Assembly (NCBI GenBank): GCA_034433615.1
Contig: DAOUAJ010000242.1
Location: 1 to 13,252 of the forward strand
DNA from: DAOUAJ01 sp034433615
GTDB lineage: Bacteria; Chloroflexota; Anaerolineae; DUEN01
DNA length: 13,252 bases
Direction of reading: 5' to 3'
Positions 1 to 8,344 of this stretch are shown piece after piece (the stretch's first letter is position 1; each line of letters begins with the position of its first letter). The notes beneath the pieces were generated by a model. The model had not been told where the DNA came from, did not search any database, and was given only the letters and a program-made list of their open reading frames with translations. The translations under genes and the position numbers were made by a program.

Positions 1-52
1 CCCCGCCGGACTTCCCCTGCTGGGTGTGACGGAAGTCTCTGAATAGCGCCAT
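1..52 (-). CDS. Possible start of a divergent gene (partial)
   Basis: On the minus strand an ATG at 52-50 opens a frame without stops to the window edge, reading MALFRDFRHTQQGKSGG (17 codons). About 27 bases upstream lies an extended -10 sequence, so a divergent transcript is plausible. No clear ribosome binding site precedes the ATG, and the frame is too short to recognise. A 7-bp inverted repeat (9-15 with 31-37) lies inside it, so this could equally be non-coding leader. No function can be given. Confidence 0.25.
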   Translation of the reverse strand, partial: MALFRDFRHTQQGKSGG

Positions 53-78
53 GAGAGGGGGTTGTCCGCCCCTGAAGT

Positions 79-87
79 ATTATACCA
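79..87 (-). promoter_or_regulatory. Extended -10 promoter element, leftward
   Basis: The minus strand reads TGGTATAAT, a perfect -10 hexamer with the extended-10 TGn. No good -35 is found at 16-18 bases, which is tolerable for extended -10 promoters. It would start transcription near position 72 toward the possible gene at the left edge. Confidence 0.45.
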
Positions 88-100
88 TAGAGGGCGGGTT

Positions 101-130
101 TTGGCCTTCTCTGGGCAAACATGTTACAAT
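101..130 (+). promoter_or_regulatory. Upstream promoter candidate for uvrA (P2)
   Basis: TTGGCC at 101-106 and TACAAT at 125-130 are 18 bases apart, with TG one base before the -10 (extended -10). It points toward uvrA and would give a leader of about 150 bases containing the hairpin at 180-198. It is weaker than the promoter at 203-231. Confidence 0.4.
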
Positions 131-179
131 GGGATGCTAATTTAAAGGTGCGGTGCATTTATCCAGCAACATGAAAAGG

Positions 180-198
180 CCCTGGCCCCCTGCCAGGG
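180..198 (+). terminator. Hairpin between the two uvrA promoters
   Basis: CCCTGGC (180-186) and GCCAGGG (192-198) form a perfect 7-bp stem with a 5-base loop, extendable by G-T pairs. It is followed by TTGGTT rather than a run of T, so it is a poor intrinsic terminator. It sits just before the -35 of the main promoter and could attenuate read-through from upstream. The role is inferred. Confidence 0.3.
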
Positions 199-202
199 TT
201 GG

Positions 203-231
203 TTGACAGGATTGACCAAGGGTGTTATGAT
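203..231 (+). promoter_or_regulatory. Main sigma70-type promoter of uvrA (P1)
   Basis: TTGACA at 203-208 and TATGAT at 226-231 are exactly 17 bases apart, a near-consensus housekeeping promoter. Transcription would start near 238, about 50 bases before the uvrA ATG. A 6-bp inverted repeat (ACGCAT 236-241, ATGCGT 255-260) covers the predicted start site and could be an operator. I do not see a standard LexA box of the GAACN4GTTC type. Confidence 0.7.
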
Positions 232-235
232 CAGC

Positions 236-260
236 ACGCATGTTCTATCCGATGATGCGT
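236..260 (+). promoter_or_regulatory. Palindrome at the uvrA transcription start
   Basis: ACGCAT (236-241) and ATGCGT (255-260) are exact inverted copies separated by 13 bases and placed at about -2 to +23 of the strong promoter. This is a usual position for a repressor operator or a 5' leader hairpin. Short inverted repeats of this size also occur by chance, so the call is tentative. Confidence 0.3.
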
Positions 261-288
261 ACATATTTGCGGGAGGTGAGGGAAGGTC

Positions 289-3279
289 ATGGCGCAGGAC
301 AAGTTGATCATTCGCGGCGCACGCGAGCATAACCTCAAGAACATTGACCTGGAAATTCCCCGGGACAGGCTCATCGTCATCACAGGGCTGTCCGGCTCCG
401 GCAAATCCAGCCTGGCCTTCGACACCATCTACGCCGAAGGGCAACGGCGCTACGTGGAATCCCTCTCTGCCTACGCCCGCCAGTTCCTGGGGCTGATGGA
501 AAAGCCGGACGTGGATCAGATCGAAGGGCTCAGCCCCGCCATCTCCATTGACCAGAAGGGCGCATCCCACAACCCGCGTTCCACCGTGGGCACAGTGACC
601 GAGGTATACGACTATCTACGCCTGCTCTTCGCTCGCATCGGCATCCCGCACTGTCCTCAGTGCGGCCGCGAGATCGCTGCGCAGACGGTAGAGCAGATGG
701 TGGACGCCATTACGGACTATCCCGAGGGCAGCCGCCTCCTCATCCTGGCTCCGCTGATCAAGGGCCGCAAGGGCGAGCATAAGAACGTCTTTGAGGACAT
801 CCGCAAGGCCGGCTTCGTGCGGGTACGCGTCAACGGGGAGGTGCACGAGGTAGACGAGGAGATCGAACTCGACCGTTACAAGATGCACACCATCGAGGCC
901 GTGGTGGACCGCCTGATCGTGCGTCCCGTCCTCGCTAGAGGGAAAGCCGACACCTCTCCTCTAACGGGGACAGGCGGCAACGGCAGCGAGCCGGCCGGAC
1001 TGGATCGCTCCCGCTTAGCCGACTCGGTGGAGACGGCGCTGCGGCTGGGCGACGGAGTGATGATCGTCAGCGACGTCACTGGCGAGACGCCCCACGATCG
1101 CCTCTTCTCTGAGCACTACGCCTGTGCCTACTGCGGCATCAGCCTGCCGGAAATTGAGCCGCGCACCTTCTCGTTCAACAGCCCGCATGGTGCCTGCCCC
1201 ACCTGCACGGGCCTGGGCAGCCAGATGGAGTTCGATCCAGAGCTGATCGTGCCAGACCCATCGCTCTCTCTGGCTGATGGGGCGATCCAGGCACCCGGCT
1301 GGTCGCCGCGCCAGAATCAGGACGAGACCTACCACGGGCAGGTGTTGCGCGCCGCCTGCGAGCACTACGGCATCCCGATGGACGTGCCTTACCAGGAGCT
1401 CAGCGCCAGGCAAAAAGAGATCATCATGTACGGCGGACGTCGCACCGATAAGATCACCGTCCGCTACCGCAACGCGCAGGGGCAGATCCGCAGCTACGAT
1501 ACCACTTTCGAGGGGGTGATCCCACAACTGCAGCGGCGGTACAGGGAGACGGCGTCCGACTACATGCGGTTCGAGTACGAGCGTTTTATGTCAGGCCGCC
1601 CCTGCCCGGCCTGTGGCGGGAAGCGGCTGCGACCGGAGGCCCTGGCCGTCACGGTTGTCGGCAAGAACATAGATGAGGTCACGCGCATGTCCGTGGTGGA
1701 CGCGCTCCGGTTCATCGAGTGGCTGCAGGGCACACCCGATGAAAACGACCCGATGCGGGTGCCGGCCGACTCGCCTCTGACGCAGCGGGAGTACACCATC
1801 GCCCGCCAGATTCTCAAGGAAATCCACGCCCGGCTAGGGTTCATGATGGACGTCGGTCTGGATTACCTGACGCTGGATCGGGCCGCCAACACCTTGAGCG
1901 GCGGCGAGGCTCAGCGTATCCGGCTGGCCACCCAGATCGGCTCTCAACTGATGGGCGTGCTCTACATCCTGGACGAACCGTCCATTGGCCTGCACCAGCG
2001 TGACAACGCCCGCCTGATTCGCACGCTGGAGGGGATGCGCGACCTGGGCAACACGGTGCTGGTGGTGGAGCACGACGAGGAGATGATGCGGGCCGCCGAC
2101 TGGATCGTGGACCTGGGACCGGGCGCGGGTGAGCACGGGGGCCGTGTCGTCTGTTCCGCGCCGCGGGACGAGTTTCTCCAGTGCCGCGAATCGCTGACGG
2201 CCGCATACCTGCGCGGCGACAAACAGATTCCCGTACCACCGGCACGACGGCCGGGCAACGGCGAGTATTTGATCGTCAAGGGGGCCAGCGAGAACAACCT
2301 GAAGCACATTGACGTGCGCATCCCCTTGGGCAAGCTGGTGGCAGTGACCGGCGTATCGGGATCCGGTAAGTCCAGCCTGATCATCGAAGTGCTGTACAAA
2401 CGGCTGGCGCAGATGCTCTACCGGGCTAAGGACAAGCCGGGCCGCCACGACACCATCCTGGGCCTGGAGCATCTGGACAAGGTGGTTGACATTGACCAGT
2501 CCCCTATTGGGCGCACACCACGCTCCAACCCGGCCACTTACACGAACGTGTTCACCTACATTCGGGAACTGTTCGCCAGCCTGCCGGAGGCGAGAGCGCG
2601 CGGGTATGCGGCCGGGCGCTTTTCCTTCAACGTCAAAGGAGGGCGCTGCGAGGCCTGCCAGGGGGACGGCATCATCAAGATCGAGATGCAGTTCCTGCCT
2701 GACGTGTACGTCCCCTGCGAAGTGTGCCACGGCCGGCGGTACAATCGGGAGGCGCTGGAGATCAGGTACCGCGGCAAGTCCATCGCCGATGTGCTGGATA
2801 TGACCGTGGAGGAGGCGCTGGAGTTCTTCAAGAACATCCCACGCATTCGCACCAAGCTGGAGACGTTGTACGATGTGGGCCTGGGATACATCAAGCTGGG
2901 TCAGCCGGCCACCACCCTCTCCGGCGGCGAGGCGCAGCGCGTTAAGCTGAGCAAGGAGCTGAGCCGACGGGCCACCGGCCGCACCCTCTACATCCTGGAC
3001 GAGCCGACCACCGGCTTGCACTTCGCCGACATCGCCCGGCTGCTGGCGGTCCTCGACCGTCTGGTGGATCAGGGCAACACCGTTCTGATCATCGAACACA
3101 ACCTGGACGTGATCAAGCATGCTGACTGGATAATTGATCTGGGGCCAGAGGGTGGCGACAAAGGGGGATGGGTCGTGGCCGAGGGGACCCCGGAGCAGGT
3201 GGCCCAGGTGCAGAAATCGTACACGGGCCAGTTCCTGAAGCGCGTGCTGGAGGACCATCGCACGCCGCAATCGGCGTAG
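289..3279 (+). CDS. uvrA: UvrABC excinuclease subunit A
   Basis: UvrA is the damage-sensing ATPase of nucleotide excision repair. As a dimer it loads UvrB at bulky lesions. The 996-residue product shows two ABC ATPase modules: Walker A GLSGSGKS at 33-40 and GVSGSGKS at 688-695, and signature LSGGEAQR at 536-543 and 877-884. Zinc-binding cysteine pairs are C279/C282 with C303/C306, and C787/C790 with C810/C813. A further CPQC lies at 122-125. The ATG at 289 is preceded by a purine-rich ribosome binding region (271-286). The protein is slightly longer than the usual ~940-950 residues, partly because of a Gly/Ser/Pro-rich insertion at about 213-238. A strong promoter lies 50-90 bases upstream, and the stop codon overlaps a palindromic repeat. 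Identity is certain. Confidence 0.98.
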   Translation: MAQDKLIIRGAREHNLKNIDLEIPRDRLIVITGLSGSGKSSLAFDTIYAEGQRRYVESLSAYARQFLGLMEKPDVDQIEGLSPAISIDQKGASHNPRSTVGTVTEVYDYLRLLFARIGIPHCPQCGREIAAQTVEQMVDAITDYPEGSRLLILAPLIKGRKGEHKNVFEDIRKAGFVRVRVNGEVHEVDEEIELDRYKMHTIEAVVDRLIVRPVLARGKADTSPLTGTGGNGSEPAGLDRSRLADSVETALRLGDGVMIVSDVTGETPHDRLFSEHYACAYCGISLPEIEPRTFSFNSPHGACPTCTGLGSQMEFDPELIVPDPSLSLADGAIQAPGWSPRQNQDETYHGQVLRAACEHYGIPMDVPYQELSARQKEIIMYGGRRTDKITVRYRNAQGQIRSYDTTFEGVIPQLQRRYRETASDYMRFEYERFMSGRPCPACGGKRLRPEALAVTVVGKNIDEVTRMSVVDALRFIEWLQGTPDENDPMRVPADSPLTQREYTIARQILKEIHARLGFMMDVGLDYLTLDRAANTLSGGEAQRIRLATQIGSQLMGVLYILDEPSIGLHQRDNARLIRTLEGMRDLGNTVLVVEHDEEMMRAADWIVDLGPGAGEHGGRVVCSAPRDEFLQCRESLTAAYLRGDKQIPVPPARRPGNGEYLIVKGASENNLKHIDVRIPLGKLVAVTGVSGSGKSSLIIEVLYKRLAQMLYRAKDKPGRHDTILGLEHLDKVVDIDQSPIGRTPRSNPATYTNVFTYIRELFASLPEARARGYAAGRFSFNVKGGRCEACQGDGIIKIEMQFLPDVYVPCEVCHGRRYNREALEIRYRGKSIADVLDMTVEEALEFFKNIPRIRTKLETLYDVGLGYIKLGQPATTLSGGEAQRVKLSKELSRRATGRTLYILDEPTTGLHFADIARLLAVLDRLVDQGNTVLIIEHNLDVIKHADWIIDLGPEGGDKGGWVVAEGTPEQVAQVQKSYTGQFLKRVLEDHRTPQSA

Positions 3280-3337
3280 GGGCGATCCCTCCGTGGTCGC
3301 CCCACACGCTGGGCGGGCACAGAGGCGTTGCCCCTAC
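3276..3337 (+). repeat. 62-bp palindromic intergenic repeat
   Basis: The outer ends GTAGGGGC (3276-3283) and GCCCCTAC (3330-3337) are perfect inverted copies. Inside lie two hairpins: GGGGCGA (3279-3285) with TCGCCCC (3297-3303), and GGGCA (3315-3319) with TGCCC (3329-3333). The repeat begins within the last uvrA codons and supplies its TAG stop (3277-3279). The form resembles the REP-like mobile palindromes scattered between genes in many GC-rich bacteria. Its copy number cannot be known from this window. It may also act as a terminator or RNA-stabilising hairpin after uvrA. Confidence 0.65.
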
Positions 3338-3385
3338 TGGGTACATCATATGGACGCTGCACGTTGGGTTCAAGGGATGTCCCTG

Positions 3386-3859
3386 ATGGAATATGTCCGG
3401 ACCTCCTCTGTTCGCCATCGCGTGTTGCGCAGGCTGGCAGAGGTGAGGCTGTCTGACGAGGTTAGCGCGTTTTTCAAAAGCCTGCCCACCCCAGTGCTGG
3501 GGCTGGTCATCACCGAGGACTGGTGCCCAACGGCGCCGCCGGCATTGGCAGTGCTGGTCCATTGCCGTGAACTGAGCGGCGGCCGCCTGGACGTGCGGGT
3601 GTTCAAACGGGGTGAGAACCCGGATCTGATGGGTCAGTACCTGAAGGACGGCAAATTCCGCAGCGTCCCGGTCGTTGTTTTCTTCGATGAGCAGTTCCGC
3701 CCCTTGGGCGACATCCGCGAGAAGCCGGTGTTGCCGGAGTGGGCTGGCCTGGGAGAGAACGAACGCAGGCAAGCAGAAATCAGCACGGGCTGGAGCGAGG
3801 TCTGGGGCCGGGCGTACATGGCGATTTTGCACCGGCATGTGCAGGTTGGTGTTGCCTGA
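3386..3859 (+). CDS. Thioredoxin-fold protein with single active-site Cys
   Basis: The 157-residue product has a thioredoxin-like layout: an N-terminal helical lead, a strand ending in EDWCPTA (C47), and a later FRSVPVVVFFDE segment whose P95 fits the cis-proline. This matches cytosolic 'thioredoxin family' proteins (Thioredoxin_9-like, usually ExWCGD[AS]) that keep only the first active-site cysteine. It is therefore unlikely to be a classical dithiol reductase, and the substrate is unknown. The ATG at 3386 is chosen because AAGGGA (3372-3377) lies 8 bases upstream. In-frame starts at 3293 (GTG) and 3350 fall in the palindromic repeat or lack a ribosome site. It follows uvrA by 106 bp and is GC-rich like uvrA, unlike the island after it. 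Confidence 0.75.
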   Translation: MEYVRTSSVRHRVLRRLAEVRLSDEVSAFFKSLPTPVLGLVITEDWCPTAPPALAVLVHCRELSGGRLDVRVFKRGENPDLMGQYLKDGKFRSVPVVVFFDEQFRPLGDIREKPVLPEWAGLGENERRQAEISTGWSEVWGRAYMAILHRHVQVGVA

Positions 3860-3862
3860 GTG

Positions 3863-3993
3863 ATGCAGGATACAAGATATGGCAGTCCGGTGGTAGGGTG
3901 ACGAAAGAAGCCATATCTGAGGCCATATCGCTGGTGTATAAGGCGTTTCTTGATCATGCACATGAATATGTTCTGAAGCAATCTCAGCTATGA
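3863..3993 (+). other. Short overlapping reading frames, possible gene remnant
   Basis: An ATG at 3863, 3 bases after the thioredoxin-like stop, encodes MQDTRYGSPVVG and stops at 3899-3901. A GTG at 3898 overlaps this stop (GTGA) and runs to TGA at 3991-3993, giving about 31 residues with a helical, charged look (TKEAISEAISLVYKAF...). A -1 shift on GGG would join the two into a ~43-residue peptide. Neither frame has a strong ribosome site and neither is recognised. It may be a small translationally coupled gene, a frameshifted remnant, or chance. Base composition here already drops toward the level of the homing endonuclease. Confidence 0.25.
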
Positions 3994-4089
3994 ATACTGT
4001 AACCGGGTGCGTTATTTGATGGCAGCGATGAGAAGGTGTTCCCACTGTATCACCCCCTGTTGTTTATAGGAAGTGTGGTAGAGGCTAGG

Positions 4090-5115
4090 ATGCATAAATC
4101 AACTATCGCTCATGTATCCCGAGAAGAGCTAATGGCTCTTTACAACGATCAGAGGCTAACTATATGGGAAATCGGTAAACGCTTCGGAGTCTCAGACGAA
4201 GTTGTTCGCTATAGAATGAAACAATTGAACATCCCGCGGCGAAGTAAATCCGAGGCTGCCAAAAAGTTGCACTTACGGGCCAGAAAGCTACGACTTGATC
4301 GCAGTGAGCTCGAAAGGTTATACGTTTTGGAAGGTCTCGATACACCAGAAATCGGGCGGCGTTTTGGAGTAACTGGTGATACAGTTCGTAGATATCTTGT
4401 GGAGTATGGAATTGAGCGACGGGACAAATCTACTGTCGCAATTCGATATTCACGTCGTGATTTCTCCGGTGATCTACTTGAGAAGGCTTATTTGATCGGA
4501 TTACGTCAAGGTGATCTATGGGTTGCTCCGACTAGCGGAGGGCCAATTAGTGATTCTATCACGATTACGTGCACGACAACTCATCTGGAACAGATAGATT
4601 TATTTAAAGCAGTGTTTACTTCTTACGGACATGTTGCTGTGAACGGATGTCGAAATGGCAATTATGTTGTGAGATGTCACTTGAGCCGTAGCTTTGAATT
4701 CTTGCTGCCTAAGCAAGACTGCATTCCAAAGTGGATACTTGATGACTCAAGCATGTTTGTTGCGTTTTTGGCGGGTTACACAGATGCTGAAGGATGCTTT
4801 TGTGTGCCTGCGGACGGGAACGCACTCTTTCGTTTGCAGTCGTACGATGTGACAATCCTGCATCAAGCTCATAGTGTGTTGAACCATCGACTGGAGATCA
4901 TATGTCCTTCCCCTCGTCTAGCAATCCCTAAAGGCTATCCAACTACGGATGGATATCGATTGAGGCAAGACTGTTGGTCATTGACTGTCAAACGTAAAAT
5001 GGCGCTCTATCGCTTGTGTATACTGCTGGAACCTCGTCTAAAACACAGCAAGAGACGAAGGGATATGTACGCAGTCTGGCAGAATGTAGTTGAGCGTGGG
5101 ATTGAGGAGAATTGA
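4090..5115 (+). CDS. LAGLIDADG homing endonuclease with two HTH units
   Basis: The 341-residue product has two tandem N-terminal helix-turn-helix units. Residues 23-51 contain IWEIGKRFGVSDEVVRYRM and residues 83-111 contain PEIGRRFGVTGDTVRRYL. They precede a two-motif LAGLIDADG core: LIGLRQGDL at 135-143 (acidic residue D142) and LAGYTDAEG at 227-235 (acidic residue E234). Both catalytic acids are kept, so it may be an active monomeric site-specific DNA endonuclease. No host intein or intron boundaries are visible, so it appears free-standing. The ATG at 4090 follows GAGG closely. A GTG at 4075 after AGGAA is an alternative start. Two sampled lines are 42% and 47% GC, far below uvrA, which indicates horizontal origin. 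It ends 5 bp before miaB. Confidence 0.85.
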   Translation: MHKSTIAHVSREELMALYNDQRLTIWEIGKRFGVSDEVVRYRMKQLNIPRRSKSEAAKKLHLRARKLRLDRSELERLYVLEGLDTPEIGRRFGVTGDTVRRYLVEYGIERRDKSTVAIRYSRRDFSGDLLEKAYLIGLRQGDLWVAPTSGGPISDSITITCTTTHLEQIDLFKAVFTSYGHVAVNGCRNGNYVVRCHLSRSFEFLLPKQDCIPKWILDDSSMFVAFLAGYTDAEGCFCVPADGNALFRLQSYDVTILHQAHSVLNHRLEIICPSPRLAIPKGYPTTDGYRLRQDCWSLTVKRKMALYRLCILLEPRLKHSKRRRDMYAVWQNVVERGIEEN

Positions 5116-5120
5116 TAACC

Positions 5121-6458
<1,338 letters not shown>

Positions 6459-6568
6459 CTCGCTCGAGCAAAGAAGGGATTCGCATGCTTGGGCGGTGCG
6501 GCGCGGTTGTGATGGGAAAATTGAAAGCCGCTAGTGAGTGAGCGCGCACACAATAAGACCATCCTTCT

Positions 6569-6576
6569 GGGGGAGG
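6569..6576 (+). promoter_or_regulatory. Strong ribosome binding site deciding the uvsE start
   Basis: GGGGGAGG lies 8 bases before GTG 6585. It lies 14 bases before the in-frame ATG at 6591 and inside the longer frame opened by GTG 6534. This strongly favours 6585, which also puts the protein's first residues where UvsE proteins begin. Confidence 0.7.
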
Positions 6577-6584
6577 TTGATCCT

Positions 6585-8270
6585 GTGCGCATGGGTTTCT
6601 CGGTGAAAGTGCTGGGCCAGGCTGGCCTGAAGTCTCACGACACCCGGCGCTGGCAGAATGCTCCGCATCTCAGCGTCAGTTTGGCCTACCTGCGTGACAT
6701 CTTGGGCTACCTGGAGCGTTCCGGCCTGCGTATGTACCGCATGGCAGCGGACCTGGCACCCTACCTGGCCCACCCAGGGCTGCCCCAGTTCGCCCATCAG
6801 ATCGAGGAGTGCGGTTCCGAACTGGCTCTGGTGGGGGAAATGGCGTCGGCCTTGGGCGTGCGTCTCTCCTTCCACCCCAGCGCCTACGTCGTCCTCAGTG
6901 CCGTGGACGAGGCCACGGCCGCGCGCTCGATGCGCTATCTCACAGGCCTAGCGCGCATGCTGGATGCGATGGGACAGGGGCCAGAAACGGTCATCGTCCT
7001 CCATGTGGGTGGTGCCTACGACGATCGAGAGGCGGCCTTGACGCGTTGGGCCACGCGCTACTTCAGCTTGCCAGAAGCCGTCCGTCGCCGTCTAGCTCTG
7101 GAGAACGACGATACTCTCTTCTCGTTGGCCGACGTCTACCGCTTGCATCAGCGGACCGGTGTGCGCCTCGTCTTTGATTACCTCCACTACCTGAACCACA
7201 ACCCTGAGCGCATCCCTCTGACCGAGGCCCTTGATCTGGCACTGAACACCTGGCCGGAGAATGTGTACCCTAAGGTCCATTTCTCTTCGCCGCGCACGGA
7301 GCTCCGCCGGGTCAAAGCGGACTCGGGGGTACGATTGCAACCACCATTGTGGACGCAACATGCCGACTACGTCAATCCCTTCGAGTTCATCGCTTTCTTG
7401 CACGCCGCCGAAGGGAGACGCCCGTTTGATGTCATGCTGGAGGCGCGGGCGCGTGACCTGGCGGCGTTGCGCCTGCAGGCTGACTTGGCTCGCTATGCCC
7501 CTGAACTGACCCCGTGGTTGGAGTCGCCCCCGGCGCAGGTGACTGAATCCCCTGAGTGGTACACGGTCTGGCCAGCCCAGAGCGAGGAGGACGCCCGTGT
7601 GCTGGTGGTGGTGATGAACAACCTCCGTGACTTCGCCCTGGCCCGGGACGCCGGCTGGTATCGCATCCCGCTGGCGCGAGCGCCTCGTCTGGTAGCAGCC
7701 GATTACCTGGCTTTCTACCAGACCCGCGTCTTTGGCGACGAGGCATGGTCCGTCCACCACTATGCGCCAGTACGAGGTTATCGGGTCGTGACCCGCGTTG
7801 AGCTCCTGCCCGATGAGCCCAATCACCCACGGGCAAAAGATCGCTACTACAAAGTCGAGATCGGGCCTCTGCAGCGCCTGGAACGTCCTATCCCCAGCCG
7901 ACGCCTCCGCCGCATCACCTTCATCCCCACCACGCTCTCTCGCCTGCTGAAGGCGCAAGAGATCAATGATTTGTGGATGGGAAACCCCTTGCAGGAGCAA
8001 CTATGGGCGGAATTGAAAGCGCAGAGCATCGAGGCCGAGCGCGAATACACCGTGCGCGAGGCCGGCGGAGAGTACCAGGTGCCTTTCGCGGTGCCATGCC
8101 GTGTCGGGGGTATAGCCCTCAGCACGGGCAGCCTATCAGGCGAAGAGGAGGCCGAGCTGCCGCCAGGGTGGACCTGGTTGCAGGTGGTGCCTGATGAAGG
8201 AGCGCCAGCGACGGCCGGTTGGCTCTCGCAGCTTCAGCGGGAGATCGTCCGACGAGGTGGGGTTCTGTAG
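6585..8270 (+). CDS. uvsE: UV-damage endonuclease (UvsE/UvdE) with C-terminal extension
   Basis: UvsE nicks DNA 5' of UV photoproducts and starts excision repair independently of UvrABC. The first ~310 of 561 residues form the TIM-barrel UVDE domain. Likely metal ligands are in place: H97 (SFHP), H140 (VLHVGG), E173 (LEND), D198 and H201 (FDYLH), H232 (KVHFSSPR), H259 (QHADY) and E286 (MLEARARD). UvsE proteins normally end near 290-310 residues. Here a further ~240 follow. Residues ~325-465 form an unrecognised, Trp/Tyr/Arg-rich module (GWYRIP, LAFYQT, YYKVEIGPLQRL, RRITFIPTT). Residues ~466-550 resemble a DUF559/Vsr-type nuclease fold whose usual Asp and Glu positions are lost (YQVPFAV, GIALSTGS). 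The GTG start is chosen from the Shine-Dalgarno; a GTG at 6534 would add 17 residues. Confidence 0.88.
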   Translation: MRMGFSVKVLGQAGLKSHDTRRWQNAPHLSVSLAYLRDILGYLERSGLRMYRMAADLAPYLAHPGLPQFAHQIEECGSELALVGEMASALGVRLSFHPSAYVVLSAVDEATAARSMRYLTGLARMLDAMGQGPETVIVLHVGGAYDDREAALTRWATRYFSLPEAVRRRLALENDDTLFSLADVYRLHQRTGVRLVFDYLHYLNHNPERIPLTEALDLALNTWPENVYPKVHFSSPRTELRRVKADSGVRLQPPLWTQHADYVNPFEFIAFLHAAEGRRPFDVMLEARARDLAALRLQADLARYAPELTPWLESPPAQVTESPEWYTVWPAQSEEDARVLVVVMNNLRDFALARDAGWYRIPLARAPRLVAADYLAFYQTRVFGDEAWSVHHYAPVRGYRVVTRVELLPDEPNHPRAKDRYYKVEIGPLQRLERPIPSRRLRRITFIPTTLSRLLKAQEINDLWMGNPLQEQLWAELKAQSIEAEREYTVREAGGEYQVPFAVPCRVGGIALSTGSLSGEEEAELPPGWTWLQVVPDEGAPATAGWLSQLQREIVRRGGVL

Positions 8271-8289
8271 CAGGAGAGAAGCATTCCCT

Positions 8290-8305
8290 GGGCCGCCCAA
8301 GGCCC
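8290..8305 (+). terminator. Weak hairpin after uvsE
   Basis: GGGCC (8290-8294) and GGCCC (8301-8305) can pair across 6 bases, 20 bases after the uvsE stop and just before a promoter. There is no T run, so intrinsic termination is doubtful. Confidence 0.25.
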
Positions 8306-8311
8306 CACGGC

Positions 8312-8340
8312 TTGACAGAAAACCTGAGTCCGCTTATCCT
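8312..8340 (+). promoter_or_regulatory. sigma70-type promoter upstream of the TPR gene
   Basis: TTGACA (8312-8317) and TATCCT (8335-8340) are 17 bases apart. Transcription would start around 8347, at the left end of the 265-bp inverted-repeat element, giving a ~315-base leader before the TPR gene at 8663. It probably drives the three-gene run to 13066. Confidence 0.6.
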
Positions 8341-8344
8341 ACAA

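Noticed and set aside
1834..3270. Long minus-strand open frame (478 aa) across the second half of uvrA
   Set aside because: It is an antisense shadow of a certain, GC-rich uvrA gene; its translation has no recognisable domain and it lacks a promoter or ribosome site of its own.
3293..3385. Longer N-terminus for the thioredoxin-like protein
   Set aside because: The extra residues would be encoded by the palindromic repeat and its flank; the ribosome site supports 3386.
3113..4045. 310-aa minus-strand frame across uvrA end, palindrome and trx-like gene
   Set aside because: It crosses a palindromic repeat and two genes, has unlike composition along its length and no motif.
4090..5115. Intein or group I intron hosting the LAGLIDADG gene
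   Set aside because: No intein splice blocks (N-terminal Cys/Ser, C-terminal HN) are present, and no split host gene flanks it: the trx-like gene and miaB both look complete. I saw no obvious intron core, though a covariance search was not possible.
6534..6584. GTG 6534 as the start of the UV endonuclease
   Set aside because: No ribosome binding site precedes it, while GGGGGAGG stands 8 bases before GTG 6585, and the added residues do not resemble UvsE.
7092..8000. 302-aa minus-strand open frame within uvsE
   Set aside because: It lies fully inside the UV endonuclease coding region, in GC3-rich codons that suppress antisense stops, and has no family features.
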